Assembly (NCBI GenBank): GCA_033439265.1
Contig: JAVTVX010000024.1
Coordinates: forward strand, 3,811,001 to 3,875,000
Direction: 5' to 3'
Source of the DNA: Dillenia suffruticosa
Lineage: Eukaryota; Streptophyta; Magnoliopsida; Dilleniales; Dilleniaceae
Length of the DNA: 64,000 nucleotides
The position numbers and the translations under genes were made by a program. Below, piece by piece: positions 10,222-21,900 of this stretch (position 1 is the first letter of the stretch; every line of letters starts with the position of its first letter). Below the pieces are notes generated by a model. The model searched no databases. It saw only the letters and a list, made by a program, of their open reading frames with translations, and was not told where the DNA came from.

Positions 10222-12898
10222 CTATGGCTTCAAAGCCAAGGCAAGTCCGATCTTGGCACTCTTGTCAATGGCTCTGGTGTCCACTTCTCCTGAGATGGTG
10301 AATGTCGACTTTGGACGCCACTCATGCTGGATGAGAGCACTTGCGATGCCAAAGTTGTTCACTCGGGCCTTGACATTAGTCAGTGGGTCCAAAGAATGCT
10401 GTGTGCCAATTGTTAGCTTGTTCTCGTTGCTTGAGAAAGAGTGGCTTAGTTCGGCACCAACAGCTGTGTTTGTCAAGGGGCTAACCGTGTGGTAGTATGA
10501 AGCAGTCAAGTTGTCTCCCTTGTCATTCCTGTATCCACCAACAGCCAGTGTCCTTTGAGTAACTAAGAAAAGAACCATCTAACAGAGATATAAGAACATT
10601 TGTGGATAAAAGATTTCATTAAATCACCAACTGCACTCCATCTTTGGCAAATGATTGGCTTCAGGCTGGCAAAGGAAATTTAAGGAAACATAGCAAGTGC
10701 ACGAGTGTGTGTACAGATATGTTTTCATGCATACAAACTAAAGAAGAGGGATATTCTCCTTTCAGATTCGCAACAACTTACAATGTCAAAGATGCAATGA
10801 GATCAGCATTTGAGAAACTAAGCCCTGCATTATATTTGGTGAGGTTGCCTGAGGCAGTGTCAAATGAAATGTCTGTGCCAACGGAGAAAACATCATTTCC
10901 AACCACACCAGCAAAATTGACAACGGGAGTTGCTGTCAGTCCAATGCTTGTGCATATCCCGGCATACTCGTGCAAGTACTGAAGCTCTACCTGTTACCGA
11001 TCATTGTGAATCCAATATCAAAGTTTAGGCACATACAGAAGTTTTAATATCACTAGAGCAGACAGACTAGACGATACAGATCATTGTGAGCAGTAAAATT
11101 ACTGAAACCCCATGCCCAGGCAAAAAAGAGCAAGTGTGATATGAAAACTGAAAGAATAGCAAAGGAAATTCCTTACCTTGCCAGATCTCTGATCAGGAAC
11201 TTTGAAGCTGAAGATTGTCTTCAGCCCAGGTGCAGGCTCATCAACAGTGATAGTTGTGAAAACCTATAAAATTGCACAAAATTCTCGGGCATATTAGTAA
11301 AAGTTAATCAACCATAATACAGATGAACAAAAATGAAATGACCACAAGACATGTTACAGATGAGATAGAAATGCCACAACCATCAGTTCAGAATTTTTTT
11401 TTTTTTTTGGAGAAAAGCATTTTTATAAATTTTATCAAAAGCCATTATTCAAACTATCATGCTTCTTTGCCATACAAGCACATTAAACATATAAGCTCCA
11501 CGGAATGTGTAAATGGCTATGAATGAACTTCAAAACTTTGTAAAGCACTAGACTTACATTGGAGCTTGTGTCCACTTTAATATCAGTGGTTATATTCTTG
11601 TTCTTGAGTTGGGTATTGACATCTGCCAAAAGTAGATCACCTTTCTTAGTTCCTGATGTAGTAATGGCCTGGAAAAAAGAACAATCAAATACACAAAATT
11701 AGGCTACCAAAATAAAGAGCTTAACTAGCACAATAATGAATGCAATCACATTCAAACTTGAAAATATGGGAGCCCCACAACTAATACCCAAAACTGCAAT
11801 AACTTAAGGAGATTTCAGCATAAGAAGGCACAAAGTCATAATAAAGAGCAAAGCAAAATGGTTATGGAACAGATACCAAGTTTCAACAACTCTCCCATAA
11901 ACACAGAAAGCATAAAACCTTCCCCATATTGGCCAGAGAAATATTCACTCGGAGAAATTTCCAATATTCAAACTTGTGCACAGGAACTAAGTAATGAATT
12001 TAAGTAAAGAAAGACCATCAAAACAAAGCTAAGAATTCAATCACTTATATCTTAAAGTTGCAACAAACTCAAAATTATGGTAATAACTAATGCTTAGCAT
12101 GATAGCAGCAGAGAAATTTCAACTTTGAGAACTGCAAAGAAGAACACTCAAAGCATGCTCCACTAGAAAGTATTCCAGTAATAACATCATCCAGCACAAA
12201 ATATCTCACGTATTAATTCTTCGAAAAGGTATGCAAACACTTCCAACATTCAACATGAAGGGACTATGTATGCAAACACATCCAACATTCAACTTGAAGG
12301 GACCATGTTACCAACATGTCCCCATTTGTATCAATTCCTAAAGGGGTTTGCCAAGGCAGCTTATACGGCAACAAAACTAACAAAAACAATCAGCTTTGAG
12401 ACCAGTGCCAAGATTTAAAATGTTAAGAAGACTGTCTTGGACAAAGAACTCACAAGGCGCAATGTTGAATAAAATTGTGAAAGAATCAAGAACAATGCAC
12501 CGACAGTACCCTAAATCAAAACCCTCCCCCCCCCCCAAAAAAAGGAAAAACAATTTAATCAAATAATACGAAAAGACACAAAACCCTAGCTTCAGGAGAT
12601 ATCCATGTTACACGAAGTGAACAGGAAAAAACCAAGCTTCATCAACTATACAGAGACACATTTCACCACGGAGAGAGAGAGGGAGGGAGAGAGAGCTCAC
12701 AACGCCAGACGCAGTGTAGGTAGTGAGTGTGAACTTGTGGTCTGCCTGATAGTCCCTGTACAGAAGATCTGCAAACCCAAAAATCATTCACCGATTCAAT
12801 CAATCAAGAAGATGAGAGAGAGAGAGAGGGGGGGAGAGGATTCCAATACCTCTTGCCTTCTTGCCGATATCAGAATAGAGTCCTGGTCCTTTAACCAT
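10222..12898 (-). CDS. VDAC: Mitochondrial outer membrane porin, VDAC (6 exons)
   Basis: Read on the minus strand, the coding exons are 12898-12850, 12768-12701, 11668-11558, 11263-11177, 10990-10782 and 10528-10222. Every intron is GT-AG, and the joined frame encodes 276 aa, the standard plant VDAC length. The protein starts [20 protein letters not shown]. It contains the family blocks [33 protein letters not shown] and [10 protein letters not shown], and ends [12 protein letters not shown], the beta-signal used for insertion by the outer-membrane SAM complex. VDAC forms a 19-strand beta barrel that passes ATP, ADP and other metabolites. The short N-terminal helix is in exon 1. The leader is rich in CT repeats, seen as GA runs on the plus strand. 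A TTTATAA-like box on the minus strand (13007-13014) could serve as TATA box. No disabling change was found. Confidence 0.97.
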
Positions 12899-12902
12899 CT
12901 TT

Positions 12903-12930
<28 letters not shown>
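12903..12930. repeat. GA/CT microsatellite in the VDAC leader
   Basis: A run of about 14 AG units lies directly upstream of the VDAC start codon, so the minus-strand leader carries a CT run. Further GA runs lie at 12971-12986, in VDAC intron 1 (about 12670-12694) and at 12811-12828. Such CT-rich leaders are common in plant housekeeping genes, and the length is probably polymorphic. Confidence 0.85.
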
Positions 12931-12933
<3 letters not shown>

Positions 12934-15861
12934 CGTGTGGGGGAGAGAGAGATAGCTGTGGTTTTACCTGAGAGAGAGAGAGAGGGAGTGAATGAAGAAT
13001 CGGTGTTATAAATGAAAGGGAAAACCCTAATTTCTCTGATTTCTGAGAGGAGAGAGAAAAGTCTCCGTTTCAGTTAGGAGTGATCTGGACCGTCCAATCT
13101 GGTTTCTTGGACAAGAATATATCCTACCGCCGTCGATTTGAAGGCAGCCGGGGAAAGTAGTGAACAAAAAACATTTTGGCTTGCGCTTCCATTTCCCCTC
13201 GATAGTCAGGAACGAATCGGATGAATTGACTCTTTTGTCCCTCTGGAACTATCTTGACCAACGATCTACTTTGCATTTAATATTTTCCCTTTATATTACT
13301 AAATAAAAAAAAAAGTAAAAAAAAAAAGTGTTTAAATCTTAATTTAAAATATATTTCATTTTCCTTTTTCTTGAAAATGAATACTTTGAATAAAGGATTT
13401 GTTATTTCTCAATAGAAATCATGGGACTCTCTTGCCCAAGACTCAACTATACTATACATTTAATATCATGCATTATCTCAAATAAAAAAAATAAAAAATC
13501 TATGATATTTTTTATTGAAAAATTCTTCTTAATAATACAAAATTTGTAATACTCTGCAAAAATTCCTTTTAATACTTTAATATTTGAGATACGTGCCTAC
13601 CAAATTAATAATGGTTTTAAGGGTGTTTAAATACTTTCCATATTTTTATGCAGATATTAATTTTATAATACTATACTTCTATAAAAATTTAAAAATTAAT
13701 ATACTTCATGAAATATGTTGTAAATAAGCTATTTTTGTGAATTTATTAAACGGCACAATATATATATTTTTAAATGGAATATTAGAAAAGTGGAGGAATA
13801 CGAAAAGATTGATTCAGAATAGAAAATAAAAATAAAATTCATTTGACTTTAGTGATCGATTATTCTACTTATTTAAATAGAAATTTTGAGTTTGAATTTT
13901 GAAAATGGAGAAAAAAATTTTGAAAAAATCAACACCTTAAAGTTAGAACAGATTAATTGAATGAAATTTAGAGACCGGTTAATTCAGTAAAAAAAAAGAG
14001 AGAGAGAGAGAATAGAAAATGAAGCTAAAGAAAAACATTTAAAGAGGTTGCGGGAAAGTCTCCAAGGGACAATTTAATAATCACAATACTTTTTTCCTGT
14101 GATGTAGGTTCGAATCCGTAACAAAAAAAAAAAAAAAAAAAAAGATGCGGGAAGGGGCCACTGAAGTCAACGATGTCAGAAAATCTTAAGTCCAAGTAAA
14201 TGGATCAGCCCAGTTTCTTCACGTTTTTGGGTTGGAAAAACTTTAGTTCCACTCCTTGGGCTGAGCCCACTAATACCATGACCGGGTTCCCTTTGTGTAA
14301 ATCTTGCCAAAATACCTTTCTCGACCCCTTTTTTTTAGCGCCATTGGATTTGGTCCTCAAATATTTTACCCAGATTAATTCTAGTCGATCCAACTGAGAT
14401 TTCTTTTAAAGGAGTAAAGATCTCTCAATATAATCGACTCCATAATCAAGTTACGAGTCGAACTTATTATTTTAATTAAGGAACACAGTGAGCTATCCAC
14501 TAATACTTATATATATAATTCTTACGCATGTACCATGAATTATGACTCCAGTAATAGAATATTAAATCTTTTTAATCAAGATTTTGAGTTCCAAATGTTA
14601 GAATGAAAAAATATATGTTAAAAAAACTAATCTTTAAATTGGATTTTACAGATATTTAAATCGAATTAGTTAGGTTTTTGAATATCGATTGTTTAGGAAA
14701 AGAAAATAAATTCTATAGGCATTCATGATCAAACCCTTAGTAGCATGAATTGTATATATAATGTGTTGCTCCAAACCAGCCCCTTCCACTTCGTTGGAGG
14801 ATTTTATACAAGCCTTACTCCACCCCATGAATAGTAAAAAAGTTAGTCCATGCAAAACAAGCATCACGACAATGAATCTTAGCTCATTCCATACGAAAAT
14901 TTGTTTCTTTCACATTAAGTTATCAAATTTAATCTCTGTAGATTTAGAGTTAATTATAATTTTCTTGGAGGGTTTTTATTTGGTTAGAAAACATATGGAA
15001 GTGCCTTGAAGAATGAGTAAATGCCACTTTAGTCTTACAGATCCGGAGCTTGACCCTTCTAAGTTACACAAAGACTAGCCGTTTGGAGTTGACATTTTCC
15101 TCCATGCTTTCTAGGAAAAGTCTTCTCTACTTTTGGTCACTGCAAACAGCAAAAGGACATTGTGGATTCAACTAAGTACTTTTCCCTTATTTCTTGTATT
15201 TATCCTCAAAATTTGAAAAGGGTATCTAATTATTCTCAATCATTTAATCCATACTTAATTTAGTCCTAATTTTGATAAATGAAGGTTTTGTTTTTCATGG
15301 TTAAAATAAGTATCATACCTTCCATGAGCTATGCTTGGAAACATAACATAAACCCCATTTTATTTTGAATTTTTTATCTCAATAATTTTATTATTTAAAT
15401 TAAATAATCTATCAGGGATAAAATTTTGATCAAATTGGTTTTGCTATATTTAGCTAAAATATGGAAATTTAATAAATGAAAAAAAATACAGAGAAAATTA
15501 TATAATTTAAAATCATCTGATATATTCTTTTATAAATATGTATATATAAATATAAAAAATCTCATTTTATGAAAAAAGATATATATATATATATATAGAT
15601 ATAAAAGCAGACGTTTGAGATCTGATATTTATTATCAGGATAATTATAATTTATTTATTTTTCATGGGAAATAAAGTCAAAATTTGTGCCCAAAAAAAAA
15701 AAAAAAAAAAAAGAGGGAGTGGGCTCTTCTTGGTGACGGTGACGTTTTCCTCGTCCCACTCTCAGATAATTTGAATCGTGCTTTGAGCCCCGAAAGATCA
15801 GAAAAAGGAAACTTTGGTTCCTCAAAGTCACACGCGCACACAGGGATATCTGCTCCTCACC
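12931..15861. other. Bidirectional spacer between VDAC and AMY3
   Basis: This is the divergent intergenic region. The left 250 bases should hold the VDAC promoter. The middle (13250-15650) is strongly AT-rich, with A and T runs and TA repeats (15581-15596). I see no protein-coding signal. A B-box-bearing SINE-like remnant sits at 14059-14143. The right end contains the AMY3 promoter. Confidence 0.55.
14059..14143 (+). mobile_element. Short SINE-like remnant (B box plus A tract)
   Basis: A perfect polymerase III B box (GGTTCGAATCC, 14107-14117) is followed directly by a run of about 21 A. Near-identical flanks (TGCGGGAAAG at 14049-14058, TGCGGGAAG at 14146-14154) look like a target-site duplication. 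No A box is visible, so this would be a 5'-truncated copy. It is too short to be sure. Confidence 0.5.
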
Positions 15862-15869
15862 TATAAATA
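15862..15869 (+). promoter_or_regulatory. AMY3 TATA box
   Basis: TATAAATA lies 93 bases upstream of the AMY3 start codon and is followed by a CT-rich leader typical of plant transcripts. The overlapping string TAAATATCT (15864-15872) differs by one base from the circadian evening element AAAATATCT. The TATA call is fairly safe; circadian use is speculative. Confidence 0.6.
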
Positions 15870-15954
15870 TCTCCAAACCAAACATTTCTCTCTCTCCCCC
15901 TCGCTCTCCTCTTCTCTTTTCTTTTGAGTTCTTCTCCTGGCAACAGATCAAAAC

Positions 15955-18900
15955 ATGTCGACCGTTGCTCTGGAGCCTATTTTTCACAAATCTCACATAC
16001 AAAATCCTACATTTCGTCCCAAATCTCTCAAAACTAAGCATTTCTCTCTCAATTACTCTTCCAACAAGCTTTTTTCAAATTCTTCCGTCACATTTTGCAA
16101 CTTCAAAACTCCCATTCTTCCCTCTCTCAAGGCCACCTCTGCCGACACCGCTTTTCTCGAGACCCAAGGAAATGAGACTTCTTCCGATACTTTCTTTAAA
16201 GAGACTTTTCAGCTTAAACGAATTCAAAAGGTCTCAATTTGATTTCAATTTCATTTTGGAATTGGAATTTGGGGATTTGCTTTTGATTTGGATTTGGAAT
16301 TGTAGGTTGAGGGGAAGATTTTAATAAGATTGGCTTGTGGGGATGCTAAAAAGAATTGGCAGCTAAATGTGGGCTGTAATCTTCCTGGGAAATGGATTCT
16401 TCACTGGGGTGTAAACTACATTGATGACGTCGGCAGGTAGATTATTTCTATTAAATTTGTTATTTTTGATTTGTGTTACTTGGAATATGAGATATGATTA
16501 TAGATTGATATTGCACAAAAAGGTAGAATAATAATTTGCATTGCCCCAATGATTTATTTGATGGGACGAAAAATCATGGTTTTCATCTTATAATAATGTA
16601 ATTTTTTAAATAAATTTCTGGATTTCTGTCCTTTCACGTCTCGAGACAAAGCATACGAACTATTCACAGCAGAACGGGGAAAAAAAGGAAAAAAAAAGAG
16701 CTAGAATAATGTTTTTCATGTTTGCATTCACCTTAACGTTGGTATCTTTAGGATCTTGATATGGTAGTCTTGTTTGATTGGTGTTTTCCACATTTTCCCA
16801 CGTTTGAATGATTTAGTGTGTGGAGTGGCAGTATACTTGGTTATCATGCAGGATAAGATTTTGTATTCTATGTATGGAAAAGTTCCATATGGAGATTTTA
16901 ATTGGAGAAAATGCGCACATGCATATTGGAGTGTAAATGTGTGCCTATTAAATTTATTAACTTTTTTTTTGGGGGGGTCTAATTTCTATTGGCTTGGTCT
17001 TTGTAAATTACAGTGAATGGGATCAGCCACCTCTTGAAATGAGACCTGCTGGGTCAGTCCCCATTAAGGTATTTAACTTAAAGATGTTTGATCTTTTAAG
17101 CAAACATGGTAAAGTGCTGTTACAAATGTCGTTATGGTACTGAATTTGTTATTCTTCTTCAGGATTACGCAATAGAAACACCTTTGATGAAATCATCCTC
17201 AGATTTAGAAGGGGAGATGCTACATGAAGTGAAGATTGATTTTAATCCTGACAGTGAAATAGCCGCAATTAATTTTGTTTTGAAGGTTCTGTTTTTTAAC
17301 TTCCAGAAGTTGAGAAATACTTTGTAATTGGTTTTTAATGTATTGAATTTGAACAAATGAACAACTGTGTAAGACTTTCTTCTTTTGCACTGGTGGCGCA
17401 GGATGAAGAGACTGGAGCATGGTATCAACACAGAGGGAGGGATTTTAAAGTGCCTCTTGTGGACTACCTTCACCGCGATAGTAATGTTGTTGGCACTAAA
17501 AGGGGCTTTGGTATATGGCCGGGTAGGATGATTAACTGCCCCATACCCTTAATAACTTCTTTTACTGGGGGAGGGGGGATGTCAGCAGGTTTTCAATGAA
17601 CCAAACATTATGTGGTGTTTGTGTTATGTTTTTGATTTCTTTTCAGCTGTGCAGTCTTCTGTCTTCCAGTTATTAATTTGATGAGCATGGCCATTTTCTT
17701 GGAAAAAAGTTACTTTAGTTTTCTTGTGGTTTGATGTCATATACGGGTGGATTTTCTTCTGAATTATGTGAAGGGATGAACCTACTTTGTAGTTATTGTT
17801 ATTTGATTTTGAAAATCTTCCTAGAGTGACGGCTATTTCATTGGATGCTATTGTAGACAAGAATTGCTTGTTTATTTGCTGTTCTGCATTAATGGTGCTG
17901 CACGCTATCCTGGTACTTTTAGTCATTCCATATGGAGCTATTTTTGAGGCACAACATCTTTTTAAAATGTATATTTGAGTTTATGTTCCAGTGCCAAGTG
18001 ACCCTGTCATGATTAATTCTGTTGCTTCCAATATAACATTTCTAGTAGAACCAGGCATGTAAGCCTCTCAATTAGAGAAAATGAACTATTACTAGATTGG
18101 TGATCTCACTCTGGGCAATGAACCTCTCACCATTCACATTCTGGTGCACCAAGATGCCGTGTGTGTCTTGATGTTTAAGGAAAAAGTTTTATGGTTGAAG
18201 ACTTGACTCTGGTTGATTACAAATTTGAGGTTTAGTGTTTAATGTTTAAGGTTTAGGCACCCTGATCACTTGTACATTCTCTATCCTTAAGAGGGAGAAG
18301 AGAACTATCTTGGCACCATTGCTCAAGCGGTGACTGTTTCCCAACCATGAGTACCTTATCCGGAACTATCCAAGGGAAAATCCTTTTACTTCTCAAATTG
18401 GGGTTCGCATCATTCATGAACATTCTCCCAAAGTGAGGCCTTTGATCGGGTTCACATTGAAGCATGAAAATTCTCGCAATTTCCTGCTTTATCTTATCCC
18501 TTTGATTATTGTGGATTTTACTTGCTTCTCCTTTGGGGAGCACCATACGCCATGCCTCTTATCCAGAAAGGAGTTGATTGCATGCATTCAACGGCTTGCT
18601 TCTAAGTATCTTTCAACCCTGAGTTGTCCATTTCTCTGATATTTGTAAAATGTTTTAGTGGCTGCAACAGCTAGACGTTACTCCTCTTATTGAGCATGTT
18701 AATTCAACTCTGATATTATACCATGCGAACATTCATGTTGGAAATTCCTAGTTTGCATTTATGATGGTTTGCGTGAATGTCTAAGAACCCTGAGCACTTG
18801 GGTCTTTGTTCATTGGTTCAGCCTTGTCTCAAGGATGTCATAGAACTGTCATGCCCCAAACTGGGTTCGTGAGTAGCTACTCGTTACTCTGGATGCCGAC

Positions 18901-21900
18901 TGTATTTTTACAGAAAATTGAGCAAAACCTCCCCATATTTCGAAGGTCTCCCATGTATAATTTGACTTGTATATTCAAAATCAACCTGTCAAATAAACAA
19001 ACGGTCATCCCGACCTCTCCAAAATCAACAAATCCCACCGCAAACATCCAGGACAACGCAAGGCTATAAACTTTCTAGCAGTCCTAGCCACAGACCTTTA
19101 CTGTCATGCCTAACTAGAGTATGAGCAGCCGCCACACCTAGCGGTTCTAAATATTTTTATAAAATGTACAACAAATTTTCCAAGTTAACATTTCAAATAT
19201 TTTCAAATGCCTCAATGCAAATGAAATGAGTCTACACGTGAGTTTCACGAATAAATGTCCATTATTCATACAGTCATCCCATAAATATATACATGGCCAA
19301 CTACGGATCTCAATATCAAGATCTCACAGGGTTGAAATAAAATAAGAATCACATCTTTCAAATTAAACTTAGAGCTTACCGTAGTAAATACCAAATCCAC
19401 CGAAACTATCAAAACTTTTAGAACGTGTAACGTCGCTCTATCACAATAATCCTGTCTGAAAAAGGAGAAAAGAGGGGTGAGTATCAGGGAAGATACCCAG
19501 TGAGTGAGGGGGGTTAATATCAAGCATAAATAGTGTGGGTGAACTATTGGAGTGTCAAATAACATTTTTCGTAAGCAAAAATTCATAATTTGTAACGAAA
19601 CATAACATATGCTGAAATATGAACTCATTTAATAAATCACACAATATCATACATATATGCATCCGTATCAAACATCTTTATTAGAAAATTATGGGGTCCC
19701 ATCGAAAACACTTCCGTCTCAGGTTGGCCGAAACCCAAACGAAAGCCCGCAAAGGGTTTTTCCATCATGTTTCAAAACGTACCCCCTTTCTTGGCGTTGG
19801 GTCGTGCCCCACCGGGTTGCAACCGGATATAGCCCGACCTACCGCAGAGGGAGAAACGTCTGTCTCTCCTGTCAAATATATGTTGAAGATTTAAAGTAGC
19901 AAGCAATGAATAAGGAATGAAAATTTCAAGAATTTTATTGATCTTTCAAAGGAAATGTACAAGAATTGAAGATATTTTTTCATACATTCAAAGAGCAATT
20001 AGAGCCTCTTTTTATAGAGAAAGAGGGAAGAGAGCTAAAGAGAGAGAAAAGGAGGGAAAACTGAGAGGAGAGGGCTGCCCTCTCCTCTTCTGGCCGTTGG
20101 GGCTGTCCCCAACGGCTAGTGCCCCAACGGCTAGTTTTACTAGCCGTTGGGACAGTCCCAACGGCTCTTTGAAGGAGTAGTTGGGGCCCCCTTTTGGGCC
20201 CCTTTGAGAGAGGCAAACCTGGGCCCTAAAGGGCTCAACAGATGCATATAGAGAGAGCTTATTTAGGGCCTGATTTGGGTCCCTAAATGGGCTGGAAGGA
20301 CGGAACAAAGACAGAAAAAAACTGCCCTTCTGAAATCTTACAAATAGGATTCCTAATTTATCTTCATTTCAACACTCCTCCTCAAGTTGGGTGTGTATAT
20401 ATCTATGACACCTAACTTGTCCATATTTTTTAGGATGTGGTTTGCGGTTCCCGGCTTGGTAAGAATATCAGCAACTTGATGATCACTCTTTGTAAAGCTA
20501 GGAGTGATGAGCTTTTCTTCAATCTTTTGTCCGACAAAGTGACAATCGACTTCGATGTGCTTTGTTCTTTTATGGAAAATCAGGTTTGATGCTATGTGAA
20601 TTGCCGATTGATTATCGCAATGAAGATGAATAGGGGTTGGGACGGAGAATACAAGTTCTTCAATAAGAGTCTTCAACCAAACTATCTCGCTTGTTGCGGC
20701 CGCCATAGCTCTATATTCCACTTTAGCACTTGACCTTGAAACTACATGTTATTTTTTGCTCTTCCATGCTATTACATTTCCTTCAACAAACATGCAATAC
20801 CTTGTGGTAGATCGCTTATCTTTCGAGTCTCCGGCTCAATCCGCATCACAATAACCCATGATTTCTGAGCTGCTGTTTTCCTTCATCCAAATTCCCATGC
20901 CTGGGGTGCCTTTTAGGTAATGGAGAATCCTTTCCGCAGCTTGCCAATGCTTTTCTTTTGGATTGTGCATGTGTTGGCTTACTTGACTCACAGCGAATAA
21001 GATATCTGGTTTGGTTATGGTAAGATAGATCAATCTCCCTACAAGCCTTTGATATCTTTGCTTATCCTCATACTCTTCATCATCATCCTTAAGGCCGTAG
21101 GAGGAGCTGATGGGACTACATGCGGGCTTAGCACCTAATTTCCCTGTTTCCTGTAAAAAATCCAGCACATTCTTTCTTTATGATAAAACAAGCCCATTTG
21201 GACAATAGGCAAGTTCTATCTCTAAGAAATACTTTAGTTTCCCTAAGTCTTTAATGTCAAATTTAGTTTGAAGAAATTTCCTAACTTGGTTGATTAAATT
21301 TAAATAATTTCCAGTTATAATTATGTCATCTACATAAACTAACACTACTATGATTTTTCCATTTTGATTTTTAACAAAGGGAGATGTATCACTATTGTAT
21401 TTCTTAAAATCATGATTAAGAAGAGTAGTGCTAAGTTTTGCGTACCAAACTCTCGGAGATTGTTTGAGGCCGTAGATTGCTTTATTTAGTTTGCAAACTT
21501 TATTGCTATGATGAGCAAACCCCGAAGGAATTTCTATATATACTTCTTCTTCTAGGTCTCATTGGAGAAATGCGTTTGCTACATCCATTTGAAATATTGG
21601 CCAATAGTGATTAATTGCAATAGATAATAAGACCCGAATTGTGTTCATCTTGACCACCGGTACATAAGTCTCTTTGTAATCTACTCCATATGTTTGAGTG
21701 AATCCCTTTGTCACTAATTTTGCGTTGTATTTATCAATACTTTCATCACTCTTATGTTTGATCTTATAGACCCATTTGCATCCCACAACCTTTTTTCCTT
21801 TTGAAAGCAGAGATATTTCCCATGTCTCATTCTTAGCCAAGGCATCTAGCTCATTCTTCATGGCTTGGACCTATTGAGGATGATTTTTGGCTTCTTCAAA

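Noticed and set aside
10253..10982. Plus-strand ORFs across the last VDAC exons
   Set aside because: They are shadows of the minus-strand VDAC reading frame, which alone matches a known family.
18220..18256. Telomere-like GGTTTAG words
   Set aside because: Only two units resemble the plant TTTAGGG repeat and they are separated by variant words. It is too short and degenerate for an interstitial telomere tract.
18253..18546. 97-codon minus-strand ORF in AMY3 intron 5
   Set aside because: No family motif is recognised, and there is no start context, splice partner or upstream promoter. It could be a relic of unknown origin.
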